Origin: MTP4 sp052056915
GTDB taxonomy: Archaea; Halobacteriota; Methanosarcinia; Methanosarcinales; Methanosarcinaceae
DNA length: 64,000 nt
Reading direction: 5' to 3'
NCBI RefSeq assembly: GCF_052056915.1
Contig: NZ_CP195119.1
Location: 1-64,000, forward strand
Positions 1-8,372 of the stretch are shown here, one piece after another. Each line of letters begins with the position of its first letter. Within the stretch, counting starts at the first letter, position 1. Both the position numbers and the translations under genes were made by a program. The notes beneath the pieces were generated by a model. The model was not told the origin of the DNA. It worked only from the letters and a program-made list of their open reading frames with translations, and did not search any database.

Positions 1-320
1 TACTAATCTGGCATTTAATTTACTATTTGGAGTACAACCCCGGAAAATGGGGCATAAGCCCTGAAATACCTGATTTTTTTCAATCCAGCAGAACCAGCGT
101 ATAAGGATGGAGCTGCATCATCCATTGGAAACTTCTGAAGGGGCGTCCCCAGCTTTTCAAGGGTCTTGTCTACCCTCACCCCGAGCTCTATGAGGCAGGG
201 CCTGTGAAGGGGGACAGACCCGGCTTCCGCAGCCATTGCAGCCGTAGATGCACTTTAAAATTGTTCTATATTCGATGCCATTATATTTTTGCAGCCCTAT
301 AGGTTAATGGGGGGAACTTC
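1..320. other. Intergenic region upstream of the UspA gene
   Basis: No confident gene is seen. A minus-strand open frame of 73 codons (15-236) exists, but it has no visible ribosome binding site and no motif I recognise, so I do not call it as a gene. It could be the remnant of a longer gene. The last 50 bases hold an AT-rich TATA-like stretch and a G-rich ribosome binding site serving the next gene. Confidence 0.4.
282..291 (+). promoter_or_regulatory. TATA-like element of the UspA gene
   Basis: An AT-rich stretch (TTATATTTTT) lies about 35 bases upstream of the UspA start codon, a plausible place for an archaeal TATA box with a short leader. A run of G residues just before the ATG fits a Shine-Dalgarno site. 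Called from position and composition only. Confidence 0.35.
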
Positions 321-797
321 ATGGCAAGCATTGAAAGCACGGAAAGCCCTACTTTTAAGAAAATCATGGTCGCTACGGACGGTTCCGAATGTTCAAAGAA
401 GGCCGTCTCTGCAGGGATCGAACTGGCCCGCCTGAGCGGGGGAGTTGTGTATGCGGTGTACGTCGTGTCAACTGACTATTTTTCTTCCATGGCGGTTGAC
501 GCGGGCTGGGAATCGATGTACGAGTTCCTGAAAAAAGAGGGAAAGGAAACCCTTGAATACGTAGCTGTTGCCTGTAAGGAAGCAGGGGTCCCGGTAGAAC
601 CCGTAATGCTTGAAGGACATCCGGCTCCCGAGTTGATCGATTTTGCAGAAGATACTTCGATGGACCTCATTGTCATGGGGACGACCGGCAGGGCAGGTCT
701 GAACCGGATTTTGCTGGGGAGTGTTGCAGGGCATGTGGTCAGGCACTGCAAGGTGCCGGTGATGGTTATAAGGGGAAAAGGTCAGCCGGGAAATTAA
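321..797 (+). CDS. Universal stress protein (UspA family)
   Basis: A 158-residue cytoplasmic protein of the single-domain UspA family. The N-terminal strand reads KKIMVATDGSECSKKAV, with the Asp that contacts adenine in ATP-binding members. Near the C-terminus the ATP-binding signature G-x2-G-x9-G-S is complete (GTTGRAGLNRILLGSVAGHV), so this is probably an ATP-binding type. Family members act in stress and nucleotide-dependent signalling; a specific role cannot be read from the sequence. Length is normal for the family. It stands alone on the plus strand, 118 bases ahead of a sensor kinase, and may or may not be cotranscribed with it. Confidence 0.9.
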   Translation: MASIESTESPTFKKIMVATDGSECSKKAVSAGIELARLSGGVVYAVYVVSTDYFSSMAVDAGWESMYEFLKKEGKETLEYVAVACKEAGVPVEPVMLEGHPAPELIDFAEDTSMDLIVMGTTGRAGLNRILLGSVAGHVVRHCKVPVMVIRGKGQPGN

Positions 798-915
798 GCT
801 AAAGTTAAAGTTAAAGGTTCAGTTTCAGGGTTTGGGGGAGTGGGAGTGGGAATTGAACGGTTATCTTCTTCAAAGCTTCCGACACCATCTAATTTTCGGG
901 ACGCTAAGAGCATAA

Positions 916-2847
916 ATGCACAGAAAGCCGGATGTGAGGGGCATTAAAGAGAGTAAGCAGCCTGACAGGCATTTTGAAGAGGGAGGATATAAGGAACACT
1001 GGATGGAGGAATTCCTTGCAACAAGCCAGAACCTCGTGTTCCTGGCAGAAAAAGACGGAAGGATTCTCTATGCGAACAGGGCGGGAAATTCCCTCCTCGG
1101 GGAATGGAAACTCCGGGTAGGAGACAGGTTGCCTCCCGAAATTGAAAATGTCGCAAGAATTTCGATAGTCAGGGATAGTAAGGAAGAGTTAGAGCTCAGA
1201 GCCGGGGATAGGGTATTTTTGCTTGTGTTCCACCCTTTTCCGGAAAAGGGGCATATAAGCATCTGCGGCTTTGACGTCACGAAGCAGAAGCAGACGGAAG
1301 AAGAACTGAGGAAAAGTGAGGAAAAGTACCGGCACTTTGCAGAACAGGCAGGACAGTTCATTCTGGACTACGATGTAAAAACAGGAAGTTTTGAGTGGGC
1401 GGGAGCCATTGAGGAACTTACGGGATACTCTGCGGAAGAGTTCCGGAAATTTGACCTCCATACCTTTGCGGAGCATATCCACCCCGAAGACCGGAAAAGA
1501 GTCCTGGAAGCCCACACCAGGTGCAGGCAAACCGGGGAAAAGTACCACGGGGAATGCAGGTTCAGGAGGAAAGACGGGAGTTATATTTGTGTAGAAGGCA
1601 CCGGGATCTGTTTAAGGGATGAGTCAGGCTCCGTCTACCGGGTTCTTGCCATGGTAAAGGACATAACGGATAAGAAACTTGCACGGGAGAGACTGGAAAA
1701 GAACGAGGAGCGTTTCCGGCTCATTGTGGAGCAGACCGGGCAGGGGATCTACGACTATGACGTTTTTGCAAACCGCCTGAGCTGGGAAGGGGCTGTGGAG
1801 AAGATTACAGGCTACTCCTGTAAAGATCCCTGCCTGGCTTCAAAAGAACTCTGGATATCCCATATCCATCCCGAAGACCGGAAGAAGGCAGCCGAATTTT
1901 TTGGGAAGGCCCTGAAAAAGGGCGGGAAGTATCATCAGGAATACCGGGTGGAAAGAAAGGACGGGACTTACGCTCACGTGGACGTTAGCGGGATCTTCCT
2001 GAAGGACAAAGCCGGACGGGTCTACCGGTTGATTGGGATAATAAAGGACATTACGGAAAGAAAGCTCTCAGAAGAAGCCATCAGGAGGGCCGAAGAAATC
2101 AGCAAGAAAGAAATTCATCACCGGATCAAGAACAACCTGCAGGTGATCTCCTCCCTCCTCGATCTCCAGGCCGACTTTTTCAGGGACAGAAAAGTAATAG
2201 ATGCCTTCCGGGAAAGCCAGAACCGGGTGATTTCCATGGCTCTTATTCACGAAGAGCTTTACAGGTCCGAAGACGTCGAAACCCTTGATTTTTCGGCTTA
2301 CCTCATGAAACTAAGTTCCGGCCTCTTCGAGTCCTACAGGATAGGGAACAGTAAAATCCGGCTCCGAGTGGAGGCTGAAAAGAAGATTTACCTCTACATG
2401 GATACCGCAATTCCCCTGGGGATAATTGTCAACGAACTCGTCTCAAATTCCCTGAAATATGCTTTTCCCGAAGGGGGGGAAGGGGAAATCCGGATTCAGC
2501 TCTACAGCATGGAAAGCGATGCAATAAGCAAAAGCAGTGTAAAATACAGCAGTGGAGTGGAGGGAGACAGCAGTGGAGTAGAAGGGGACAGCAGTGGAGT
2601 AGAGGAAGAAAGCGCTGGAATAAAGGAAGATATGAAAAAAGGCAGGTGCTGCGAAAATTTCAGGTGCATGTTGATCGTTTCGGACAACGGCTCAGGTTTC
2701 CCGAAAAACATCGATTTTGAAAACCCCGAGACCCTGGGCCTCCAGCTCGTAAACACCCTGGTGAAACAGATCGACGGGGATATCGAGCTTAAAACAAACG
2801 GGGGGACAGAGTTCAGGATAGGGTTCGGAAAAGCAAGATTAGAATGA
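916..2847 (+). CDS. PAS-domain sensor histidine kinase (HisKA_2 type)
   Basis: A 643-residue protein with no membrane segment, so probably a cytoplasmic sensor. Three PAS-like regions can be followed at about residues 25-110, 135-250 and 265-385; the last two end in the PAC-type motif DIT. The phosphoacceptor region follows with KKEIHHRIKNNLQ near residue 401, characteristic of HisKA_2 kinases, then an HATPase_c domain with an N box (IIVNELVSNSLKYAF, about 502), G1 box (VSDNGSGF, about 588) and G2 box (LGLQLV). An extra stretch of about 35 residues between N and G1 boxes carries SSGVEGD-type repeats made by a DNA minisatellite. No response regulator is adjacent. Two paralogous kinases lie at 51.9-54.4 and 56.6-59.1 kb. 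The ligand is unknown. Confidence 0.9.
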   Translation: MHRKPDVRGIKESKQPDRHFEEGGYKEHWMEEFLATSQNLVFLAEKDGRILYANRAGNSLLGEWKLRVGDRLPPEIENVARISIVRDSKEELELRAGDRVFLLVFHPFPEKGHISICGFDVTKQKQTEEELRKSEEKYRHFAEQAGQFILDYDVKTGSFEWAGAIEELTGYSAEEFRKFDLHTFAEHIHPEDRKRVLEAHTRCRQTGEKYHGECRFRRKDGSYICVEGTGICLRDESGSVYRVLAMVKDITDKKLARERLEKNEERFRLIVEQTGQGIYDYDVFANRLSWEGAVEKITGYSCKDPCLASKELWISHIHPEDRKKAAEFFGKALKKGGKYHQEYRVERKDGTYAHVDVSGIFLKDKAGRVYRLIGIIKDITERKLSEEAIRRAEEISKKEIHHRIKNNLQVISSLLDLQADFFRDRKVIDAFRESQNRVISMALIHEELYRSEDVETLDFSAYLMKLSSGLFESYRIGNSKIRLRVEAEKKIYLYMDTAIPLGIIVNELVSNSLKYAFPEGGEGEIRIQLYSMESDAISKSSVKYSSGVEGDSSGVEGDSSGVEEESAGIKEDMKKGRCCENFRCMLIVSDNGSGFPKNIDFENPETLGLQLVNTLVKQIDGDIELKTNGGTEFRIGFGKARLE

Positions 2848-2922
2848 AAAAACAAAATGAAAATTCAGAATGAAAAACAGAATAAATGGTTTGAATAAAA
2901 ATATAAAGAAGTTTGATGCCAA

Positions 2923-4305
2923 TCAAACTTCCATCTTCTTTTTCACCGCAATAAGGACGTTTTCTGCAGTATCCTTTTCCCAGAGTTTCCTGACCTTTGC
3001 GTTCTTGAGGGCAGGCATAAGTGAGTCGATCTTTGCTTGGACGGCTGCAAGCCTCTCCTCGTCGACTTCGGGAGGCTCGACTCCCAGGAACTTCTGGGCT
3101 TTGAGGGTCTCGGTTTCCCGGAAGACTGCTTTGTCCACCCCTCTCCGGACACCGGTCTTCAGGGACTCGATGGCGTCTCTCCACTGGGCTGCCCAGGGGG
3201 TCTCGGGGATTTCGGTGTGGTGGACTTCGGTCCTCTCGACTTTTATGGCTTCCAGGTGGCAGGCCTGTACGCAGGCTCCGCAGTAGGTGCAGTATTCCTC
3301 GGCAAAGGCGATTTTCCGGGGGTCTTCGGGGTCTGTGGGGACGTACCAGAGGTCCGAGGGGCAGACGTTGAAACAGCCGCGGCAGCCCTGGGGGTCGCAC
3401 TCTTTCAGGTTGGCTTCGATGAGGCTGAGCTGCCCTTCCATGGGCTTTTGCAGGTCCACGGCGTCATAAGGACAGACTGCCTGACAGCGGCCGCATTCCG
3501 TGCATTTCTCGTCGTCCACTTTGACGTTGCCTTCCACCTTCGGGGCCTCGCAGGGGCGTTCCCCTTTGACCTTTATCGCCTCTTCCGGGCAGATGTCCTG
3601 GCAGAGCACACAGTAGTCGCACTGGTCCTCGTCTACCAGGAGCTGCTCGAAAGGCACCAGGTTGTCAGGGGTGGGTTCGCGTTCGAGCAGGATGAAAGCG
3701 TCACAGAAACGGGCGCAGATGCCGCAGAAGTTGCACTTGTCCATGTCGATCTCGATTTCCCCTTCGGCCCCTTCTTTCAGGGGTGCGATCTCTTCCTTTT
3801 TCGGGAAGGTGAACTCGACTTCGATTGCGTCCTGGGGACAGGCTCCCTCACAGAGAGCACAGGGCAGGCACTTTTCGTTGATTTCCACGTAAGTGTCGTA
3901 TTTCGGGTACTTTTCCTCGTCCGGGACCTCGCCCACGGCTTCGAAGGTTATGGCGTGCACCGGGCAGAGGTTCGAGCACATCCTGCAGAAGGTGCACTTG
4001 TCAAGGTCCATCATCACGGCAGGGGCGTCAAGCCCGGTTGCGATTTCGTGTATGGGACCCAGTTCAAGGGCGTCCGTGGGGCAGATCTCCGCACAGATCC
4101 CGCAGCCGTTGCAGCGCTTGTAATCGTAGTCAATGGTCTTGATGGACTTTTCCGTAGCCTGGGTGTAGATAAAGTGGGAGCCCTGCAGGTCCATGGTGGT
4201 GGTGACAGTGATCTTTTCCTGGCCTTCTTCTTCGGCTCCGGTTTCTTCAGCTCCGCATTCTTCTGTCAGGGCTTCCTGTTCCTGTTCAGGGTATTCTTCG
4301 CTCAC
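2923..4305 (-). CDS. Polyferredoxin with eight four-Cys motifs, partner of HdrA
   Basis: A 460-residue iron-sulfur protein. Eight four-cysteine motifs can be counted, for example CNGCGICAEICP, CTFCRMCSNLCP, CLPCALCEGACP, CDYCVLCQDICP and CTECGRCQAVCP. The fourth (CNFCGICARFCD) and eighth (CTYCGACVQACH) lack the final proline, and the seventh (CDPQGCRGCFNVC) has an altered spacing. The N-terminus is acidic and Glu-rich. It starts with GTG: a GGAGG lies seven bases upstream, and the GTGA overlaps the HdrA stop by four bases, so the two genes are translationally coupled. It probably carries electrons to or from the HdrA-MvhD protein. The same pairing is known for the HdrA2 locus of Methanosarcina. 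Confidence 0.9.
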   Translation of the reverse strand: MSEEYPEQEQEALTEECGAEETGAEEEGQEKITVTTTMDLQGSHFIYTQATEKSIKTIDYDYKRCNGCGICAEICPTDALELGPIHEIATGLDAPAVMMDLDKCTFCRMCSNLCPVHAITFEAVGEVPDEEKYPKYDTYVEINEKCLPCALCEGACPQDAIEVEFTFPKKEEIAPLKEGAEGEIEIDMDKCNFCGICARFCDAFILLEREPTPDNLVPFEQLLVDEDQCDYCVLCQDICPEEAIKVKGERPCEAPKVEGNVKVDDEKCTECGRCQAVCPYDAVDLQKPMEGQLSLIEANLKECDPQGCRGCFNVCPSDLWYVPTDPEDPRKIAFAEEYCTYCGACVQACHLEAIKVERTEVHHTEIPETPWAAQWRDAIESLKTGVRRGVDKAVFRETETLKAQKFLGVEPPEVDEERLAAVQAKIDSLMPALKNAKVRKLWEKDTAENVLIAVKKKMEV

Positions 4306-6656
4306 TGCACCGCCTCCTGCAGTTCGGTCCCGATCGGGCCTATTTCTTCCAGCTCCTTAACAAACTCGGTAATGGTATTCGAGAAGCGTTCTCCTTCCGC
4401 AGCCGAGATCCAGAGGGTCCGGATCCTCTTCGGATCAAGCCCGACTTCCCCGATCACGTCTTTCAGGACTTCTATCCGCTTCTTTTCGTCGTAGTTCCCG
4501 TGGATGTAGTGGCACTCGTCCATCCGGCAGCCTGCAATAAGGACTCCGTCGGCTCCTCCTTTCAGGGCTTCGAGCACGAACTCGGGGTTGACCCTTGCCG
4601 AGCACATGGTCCGGATTACCCTGATGTTAGTGGGGTAGCGCAGCCGAGACATCCCGGTCAGGTCGGCACAGGCGTAACTGCACCAGTTGCAGAGGAAAGC
4701 CACGACAAAGGGGCTCTGGGACTTGTGGGCGGTTGCTTCCCTGACCTGGGCCAGGATCTGTTCGTTTTCGAAGTTCCGCATCTGGATGGCTCCGACCGGG
4801 CAGGCTGCACTGCAGTCTCCGCAGCCGTAACAGGAAACTTCGTCAACAACGGCTTTCTTGTCCACGATGCTGATCGTCCCGAACTTGCAGACCTCCACAC
4901 AGGTCCGGCACCCGATACACTTTTCGGGGTCGACGTGGGCACCCATGGGGTCGGCTTCGAGCTCGCCCTTCCCGAGGAGCTGCATTGCTTTTGAGGCACA
5001 GGCGCTTCCCTGGGCAATTGAGACCTGGATTTCCTTGGGGCCCGAGGCGCAGCCTGCCAGGAAGACCCCGCTTACCGGAGCGTCCACAGGGCGCATTTTC
5101 GGGTGGGCAGGGGCAAAGAAGCGGTCCGGCCGCCTTGCAAGGTTCAGCATCCTGCCTATTCCTTCCGCAGCCTTTGTGGGCTCGTAGCCCGTAGAGAGCA
5201 CGACCATGTCATGGATGTCCTCTGCAGCCCGGCATTCCAGGGTGTTTTCGTAGCGGATGGCAAGCCTTCCGTCTTCCGAAGGCTGGACTTCGGCTACCTT
5301 TCCGCGGATGAAGTCCACGCCCATACCCTGGGTCCTTGTGTAGTATTCCTCATACATCTCCCCGGCTGCCCGGATGTCGATGTAGTGGATGGTAACGTCC
5401 GTGTCCGGGTAACGCTCCCTGATCATCTGGGAGTTTTTGAGGGCTGCCATACAGCAGGCTCTTGAACAGTATTCGTTCCCTACGGTTTTGTCTCGAGACC
5501 CGACACACTGGATAAACGCAACACTTTTCGGGGGTTCCCCGTCGGAGGGTTTGAGGACCCTGCCTCCCGTCGGCCCTGCGGAGTTCAGCATCCGCTCGAG
5601 CTGCATGTTGGTGATAACGTCCGGGTATTTCCCGAAACCCAGTTCCGGTTTCCTCCTGGCATCAAAAAGCTGGTACCCGGTTGCAACGATGACGGCTCCG
5701 GCTTCGAACTCGATTTCCTCGGGTTTTTGCTCGTAGTCAACCGCTTCGGCAGGGCAGGCCTGCTGGCAAAGCCCGCAGCCAACGCACTTTTCCGGGTCAA
5801 TGAGCACGACCTGGGGGACCGACTGGGGGATGGGCATGTAGATTGCCCGGGTTTTTCCAACCCCGTAATTCATGGGGTTTTCGATCTCCACGGGGCAGAC
5901 CTCGGAACAGAGGTCAACGCAGCCCTTGCACTTGTCTTCCAGGATGAACCTGGGTTTTTTGGTAACCTTTACGTGGAACTTTCCGACCGAACCTGAGATG
6001 TCGGTGACTTCGGAATAGGTGTAAAGGTTTATGTTGGGGTGGTTCTGGACTTCCGTCATCTTGGGGGCGAGCACGCAGATGGAACAGTCATTTGTTGGAA
6101 AGACCTCGTTCATCAGGGCCATCTTTCCCCCTATTGTGGATTCCCTTTCAACCATGGTCACGGGAAAGCCGGCCTCGGCCAGGTTCAGGGCGGACTCTAT
6201 CCCTGCAACCCCGCCTCCCACGATGAGGACGTTTTTGCTTGCTTTCGAGTGGCTTGCGCTGAGTTCCTTGAGGAACTTAGCTTTTGCAACCCCCATCCTG
6301 ATCAGGTCAAAGGCTTTCTGGGTCGCCATCTGAGGGTCGTCTGCATGCACCCAGGAACACTGTTCCCTGATGTTTACCATCTCCATCAGGTAAGGGTTCA
6401 GGCCTGCCTTTTCCACCACGCCCCGGAACGTTTTTTCATGAAGGCGGGGGGAACAGGCTGCTATAACGATCCTCTCGAGCTTTTCATCCTTGATATCCTT
6501 GATGATGCCTTCCTGCCCGGAATCGGAACACAAAAATTGCACTTCCCGGGCAAGCACCACATCATCCAGTTTGCCTGCCATCTCCTGCAGTGCAACGACA
6601 TCTATTACACCTGCAATGTTCAGTCCGCAGTGGCAAACATATACTCCGATTCTCAT
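4302..6656 (-). CDS. hdrA: Heterodisulfide reductase subunit A fused to an MvhD domain
   Basis: A 784-residue flavo-iron-sulfur protein. The N-terminus (RIGVYVCHCGLNIAGVIDV) and the FAD-binding segment (VLIVGGGVAGIESALNLAEA, about residue 147) are typical of HdrA. Ferredoxin-type motifs follow (CKGCVDLCSEVCP, CVGCGLCQQACP) and, after the flavin domain, two more (CIGCRTCVEVCK, CYGCGDCSAACP). The last 130 residues form an MvhD/FlpD-like domain with CNWCSYACADL and AGCRMDECHY. HdrA carries the bifurcating flavin in electron-bifurcating heterodisulfide reductases; a fused MvhD domain is known for the Methanosarcina HdrA2 type, which uses F420H2, ferredoxin and CoM-S-S-CoB. No hdrB or hdrC is in the window. 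The ATG is preceded by AGGAG with eight bases spacing. Confidence 0.93.
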   Translation of the reverse strand: MRIGVYVCHCGLNIAGVIDVVALQEMAGKLDDVVLAREVQFLCSDSGQEGIIKDIKDEKLERIVIAACSPRLHEKTFRGVVEKAGLNPYLMEMVNIREQCSWVHADDPQMATQKAFDLIRMGVAKAKFLKELSASHSKASKNVLIVGGGVAGIESALNLAEAGFPVTMVERESTIGGKMALMNEVFPTNDCSICVLAPKMTEVQNHPNINLYTYSEVTDISGSVGKFHVKVTKKPRFILEDKCKGCVDLCSEVCPVEIENPMNYGVGKTRAIYMPIPQSVPQVVLIDPEKCVGCGLCQQACPAEAVDYEQKPEEIEFEAGAVIVATGYQLFDARRKPELGFGKYPDVITNMQLERMLNSAGPTGGRVLKPSDGEPPKSVAFIQCVGSRDKTVGNEYCSRACCMAALKNSQMIRERYPDTDVTIHYIDIRAAGEMYEEYYTRTQGMGVDFIRGKVAEVQPSEDGRLAIRYENTLECRAAEDIHDMVVLSTGYEPTKAAEGIGRMLNLARRPDRFFAPAHPKMRPVDAPVSGVFLAGCASGPKEIQVSIAQGSACASKAMQLLGKGELEADPMGAHVDPEKCIGCRTCVEVCKFGTISIVDKKAVVDEVSCYGCGDCSAACPVGAIQMRNFENEQILAQVREATAHKSQSPFVVAFLCNWCSYACADLTGMSRLRYPTNIRVIRTMCSARVNPEFVLEALKGGADGVLIAGCRMDECHYIHGNYDEKKRIEVLKDVIGEVGLDPKRIRTLWISAAEGERFSNTITEFVKELEEIGPIGTELQEAVQ

Positions 6657-6770
6657 TTTTGTAACTCCTTATATCTATGGCTAATGTTAGGGACTTGGGC
6701 ATGATATAGCTTTTGATATATTTCCCTATATAATTTATAAGTTATAATTTCAGGTCCTGGATTTCTTCCA

Positions 6771-6872
6771 AATAATATTCCTCTGAATAATATTCCTGTG
6801 ATTTATCTCTCTGAACAATATTCCTGAGATATATTCCTAAGATTTTATTTCTCTGTATAATATTCCTGAAAG
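6771..6872. repeat. Imperfect tandem repeat of an AATAATATTCCT core
   Basis: Five copies of a core close to AATAATATTCCT, most preceded by CTCTG, occur within 100 bases, with spacing between about 15 and 40 bases. The region lies about 115 bases upstream of the HdrA start, on the 5' side of that gene. Function unknown; slippage of AT-rich DNA is the simplest explanation. Confidence 0.6.
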
Positions 6873-7129
6873 TTTCCCTTTTGGGTACAGAAAAAATTAA
6901 TTCAACGAGGACTTTCCCCGGAATCCGGAAATTTCTGTTTTTTGCGGTTTCCGGGGCTTTTCAGTTCTTAATATAATTTTTCTCCTGAACCGGATAAAAA
7001 TATAGTTATTTTGTACAAAATCAAAACCTTTATTTTATAAGGGTTTTTTTAATTTTTTAACTATAATGTACTAGCTTGCCCGTGGCCGATGTTTGATATA
7101 TGAGAGCTCATTTGCAAGAAAAAGTTGCA

Positions 7130-7177
7130 GAGGACGTTGTGGGGGACGTTGTGGAGGACGCTGTGGAGGACGCTGCG
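7130..7177. repeat. 12-bp tandem repeat, four copies
   Basis: Four consecutive 12-base units close to GAGGACGTTGTG (7130, 7142, 7154, 7166) with one or two substitutions each. They lie in non-coding DNA between hdrA and the thioredoxin-reductase gene. Confidence 0.75.
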
Positions 7178-7318
7178 GGAGAAAGGCATGGCAGCCTTAA
7201 GTGAAATGACTTCCGTCGGGCTTGAGGTCATGGCTTCAGGAGTTATATGTATGATGAACATCAGGTGGCTTTATTGCCAGGATCTAACAATAACTATCAC
7301 CATGTATTTATAACACAT

Positions 7319-7354
7319 ATTTTATATATAAAACTTATTTTATATATAAAACTT
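7319..7354. repeat. 18-bp perfect direct repeat, TATA-like
   Basis: ATTTTATATATAAAACTT occurs twice in immediate succession (7319-7336 and 7337-7354). Each copy is largely palindromic and resembles a TATA box, but no gene start lies within 300 bases downstream, so promoter function is only a possibility. Confidence 0.7.
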
Positions 7355-7654
7355 CATACTATGTATTTCTGATATTCGCTAACTGATATCCTGCAAGCAT
7401 TGTTCTGCCATTTGCCGCTGAACCATCTACCTGACCGGGTATCTCCCAACTACTTTATAGTTTGAGATATTATTCGTAATCGAATTTAAGGGCTGAAATT
7501 TGATTGTAGTTTAGCAAGCAATTTCCAATTCTACCGGTTGCTTCTTTTAATTTAATGATTATATAAGCAACTGATGATATTTTGGAATTACCGGTCACCT
7601 GAAATTCGGTTACCTGATCATTGTTATTTCTAACCAAAAACAAAGGGATTTCAC

Positions 7655-7936
7655 ATGAGTGAGCACGAAGACTTAAAAAATAAAATGTACGAATGGACGG
7701 AAAAATACGCTGACAAAGCAGGCTATCAGCTCAATCCCGATAAGGAGGGGCTTGATTATGTGCTTGACGGGCTTGCTGCAAGGCTTGAGAAGTTTGGGAA
7801 ACGCTACTGTCCCTGCAGGATAGTAACCGGGAATGAGGGTGAAGATAAGAAAATAATCTGTCCCTGCATCTATCATAAAGATGAAATCGAAAGGGATGGC
7901 AAATGCCACTGCGAACTCTTCTTCAAAGCCGATTGA
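7655..7936 (+). CDS. Ferredoxin:thioredoxin reductase catalytic subunit
   Basis: A 93-residue protein with the complete cysteine signature of the FTR catalytic subunit: CPC near residue 52, CPC near 71, and CHC near 87. These residues bind a [4Fe-4S] cluster next to the redox-active disulfide, passing electrons from ferredoxin to thioredoxin-like proteins. The length fits archaeal FtrB-type proteins. The variable subunit found in plants and cyanobacteria is not adjacent, as is usual in methanogens. The start is supported by AAGGGAT eight to ten bases upstream of the ATG. It sits alone between the Hdr and Fwd genes. Confidence 0.88.
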   Translation: MSEHEDLKNKMYEWTEKYADKAGYQLNPDKEGLDYVLDGLAARLEKFGKRYCPCRIVTGNEGEDKKIICPCIYHKDEIERDGKCHCELFFKAD

Positions 7937-8265
7937 CCTGTGTTTCCTTCAGGACTACCGGCCCGGTTCTTTTGCTCGGTTCCCTCCCGGGAAAATGCCT
8001 TTTTCGGGGATAAAAGGTGTATTTCGGCTTGTTTAAATATATTTCCCTTTACGGAAGTCGGGACTTTAAGATGCGGCTTTCATTAGCTCCTGATAGGGTC
8101 CGGGATTCCAATATAGGGGCCGAAAAGCTTAAAAAAGGTGTTAACGCCGCAAATATGGCTTAACGCTGCAAATTAAAATGCAATAATTTAAGATAAGGTA
8201 CTTAATACACTTTAATTAAATAATATTTGATTTAAATTCTAAGGGATTTCACTAAACTAATTTGG
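7937..8265. other. Intergenic region upstream of the fwd leader
   Basis: No gene is seen. Around 8205-8232 lies an AT-rich block including TTAATTAAATAATATTTGA that could provide the TATA box of the fwd operon. The 12-base string AAGGGATTTCAC at 8241-8252 is identical to the ribosome binding site context directly before the ATG at 7655, but here it runs into TAA instead of ATG. Confidence 0.4.
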
Positions 8266-8355
8266 TTCATGGATTTCTGTCCAATGGATTTATGCCCAAT
8301 GGATTTCTGTCCAATGGATTTCTGTCCAATGGATTTATGCCCAATGGAATTTGAC
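8266..8355. repeat. 15-bp tandem repeat, six copies, in the fwd leader
   Basis: Six 15-base units close to CCAATGGATTTCTGT run without gaps from 8266 to 8355; units 2-5 differ only at two positions (TATGC or TCTGT ending), and the first and last are more diverged. The array ends 17 bases before the fwdG start codon, so it is probably in the operon's 5' untranslated region. Because the period is a multiple of three, it encodes an in-frame pentapeptide repeat. Confidence 0.9.
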
Positions 8356-8370
8356 TCAAGGGTGATGTGA
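8269..8370 (+). CDS. Upstream ORF: putative 33-aa leader peptide of MD(F/L)CP repeats
   Basis: An open frame begins at an ATG in the first repeat unit and reads MDFCP, MDLCP, MDFCP, MDFCP, MDLCP, then MEFDSRVM and a TGA at 8368-8370. The stop leaves exactly two bases before the fwdG ATG at 8373. Each repeat supplies an ATG and a Cys-Pro pair. No close Shine-Dalgarno site is seen before the first ATG; AAGGGA is 23 bases away. It could be a leader peptide coupling or attenuating fwdG translation, or merely a by-product of the repeat. Translation is not shown by the sequence. Confidence 0.35.
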   Translation: MDFCPMDLCPMDFCPMDFCPMDLCPMEFDSRVM

Positions 8371-8372
8371 AA

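Larger units (their letters stand above)
6657..7654. other. AT-rich intergenic region with several short tandem repeats
   Basis: About 1 kb between the divergent HdrA and thioredoxin-reductase genes. The end next to HdrA contains several AT-rich stretches (6705-6745) that could include the hdrA promoter on the minus strand. The rest holds three tandem repeats listed separately. Short open frames across 7061-7313 coincide with the 12-bp repeat and look non-coding. I see no RNA gene. Confidence 0.5.

Noticed and set aside
3037..4494. Long open frame (485 codons) on the plus strand opposite polyferredoxin and HdrA
   Set aside because: It is the antisense shadow of the Cys-rich genes, has no domain, and crosses the junction of two well-supported minus-strand genes.
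7061..7313. Short genes in the hdrA-ftr intergenic region
   Set aside because: The two opposite frames consist mainly of the 12-bp repeat and have no ribosome binding sites.
8266..8355. CRISPR array
   Set aside because: The 15-bp units are adjacent with no spacers, and no cas gene is in the window. The other arrays here also lack unique spacers of uniform length.
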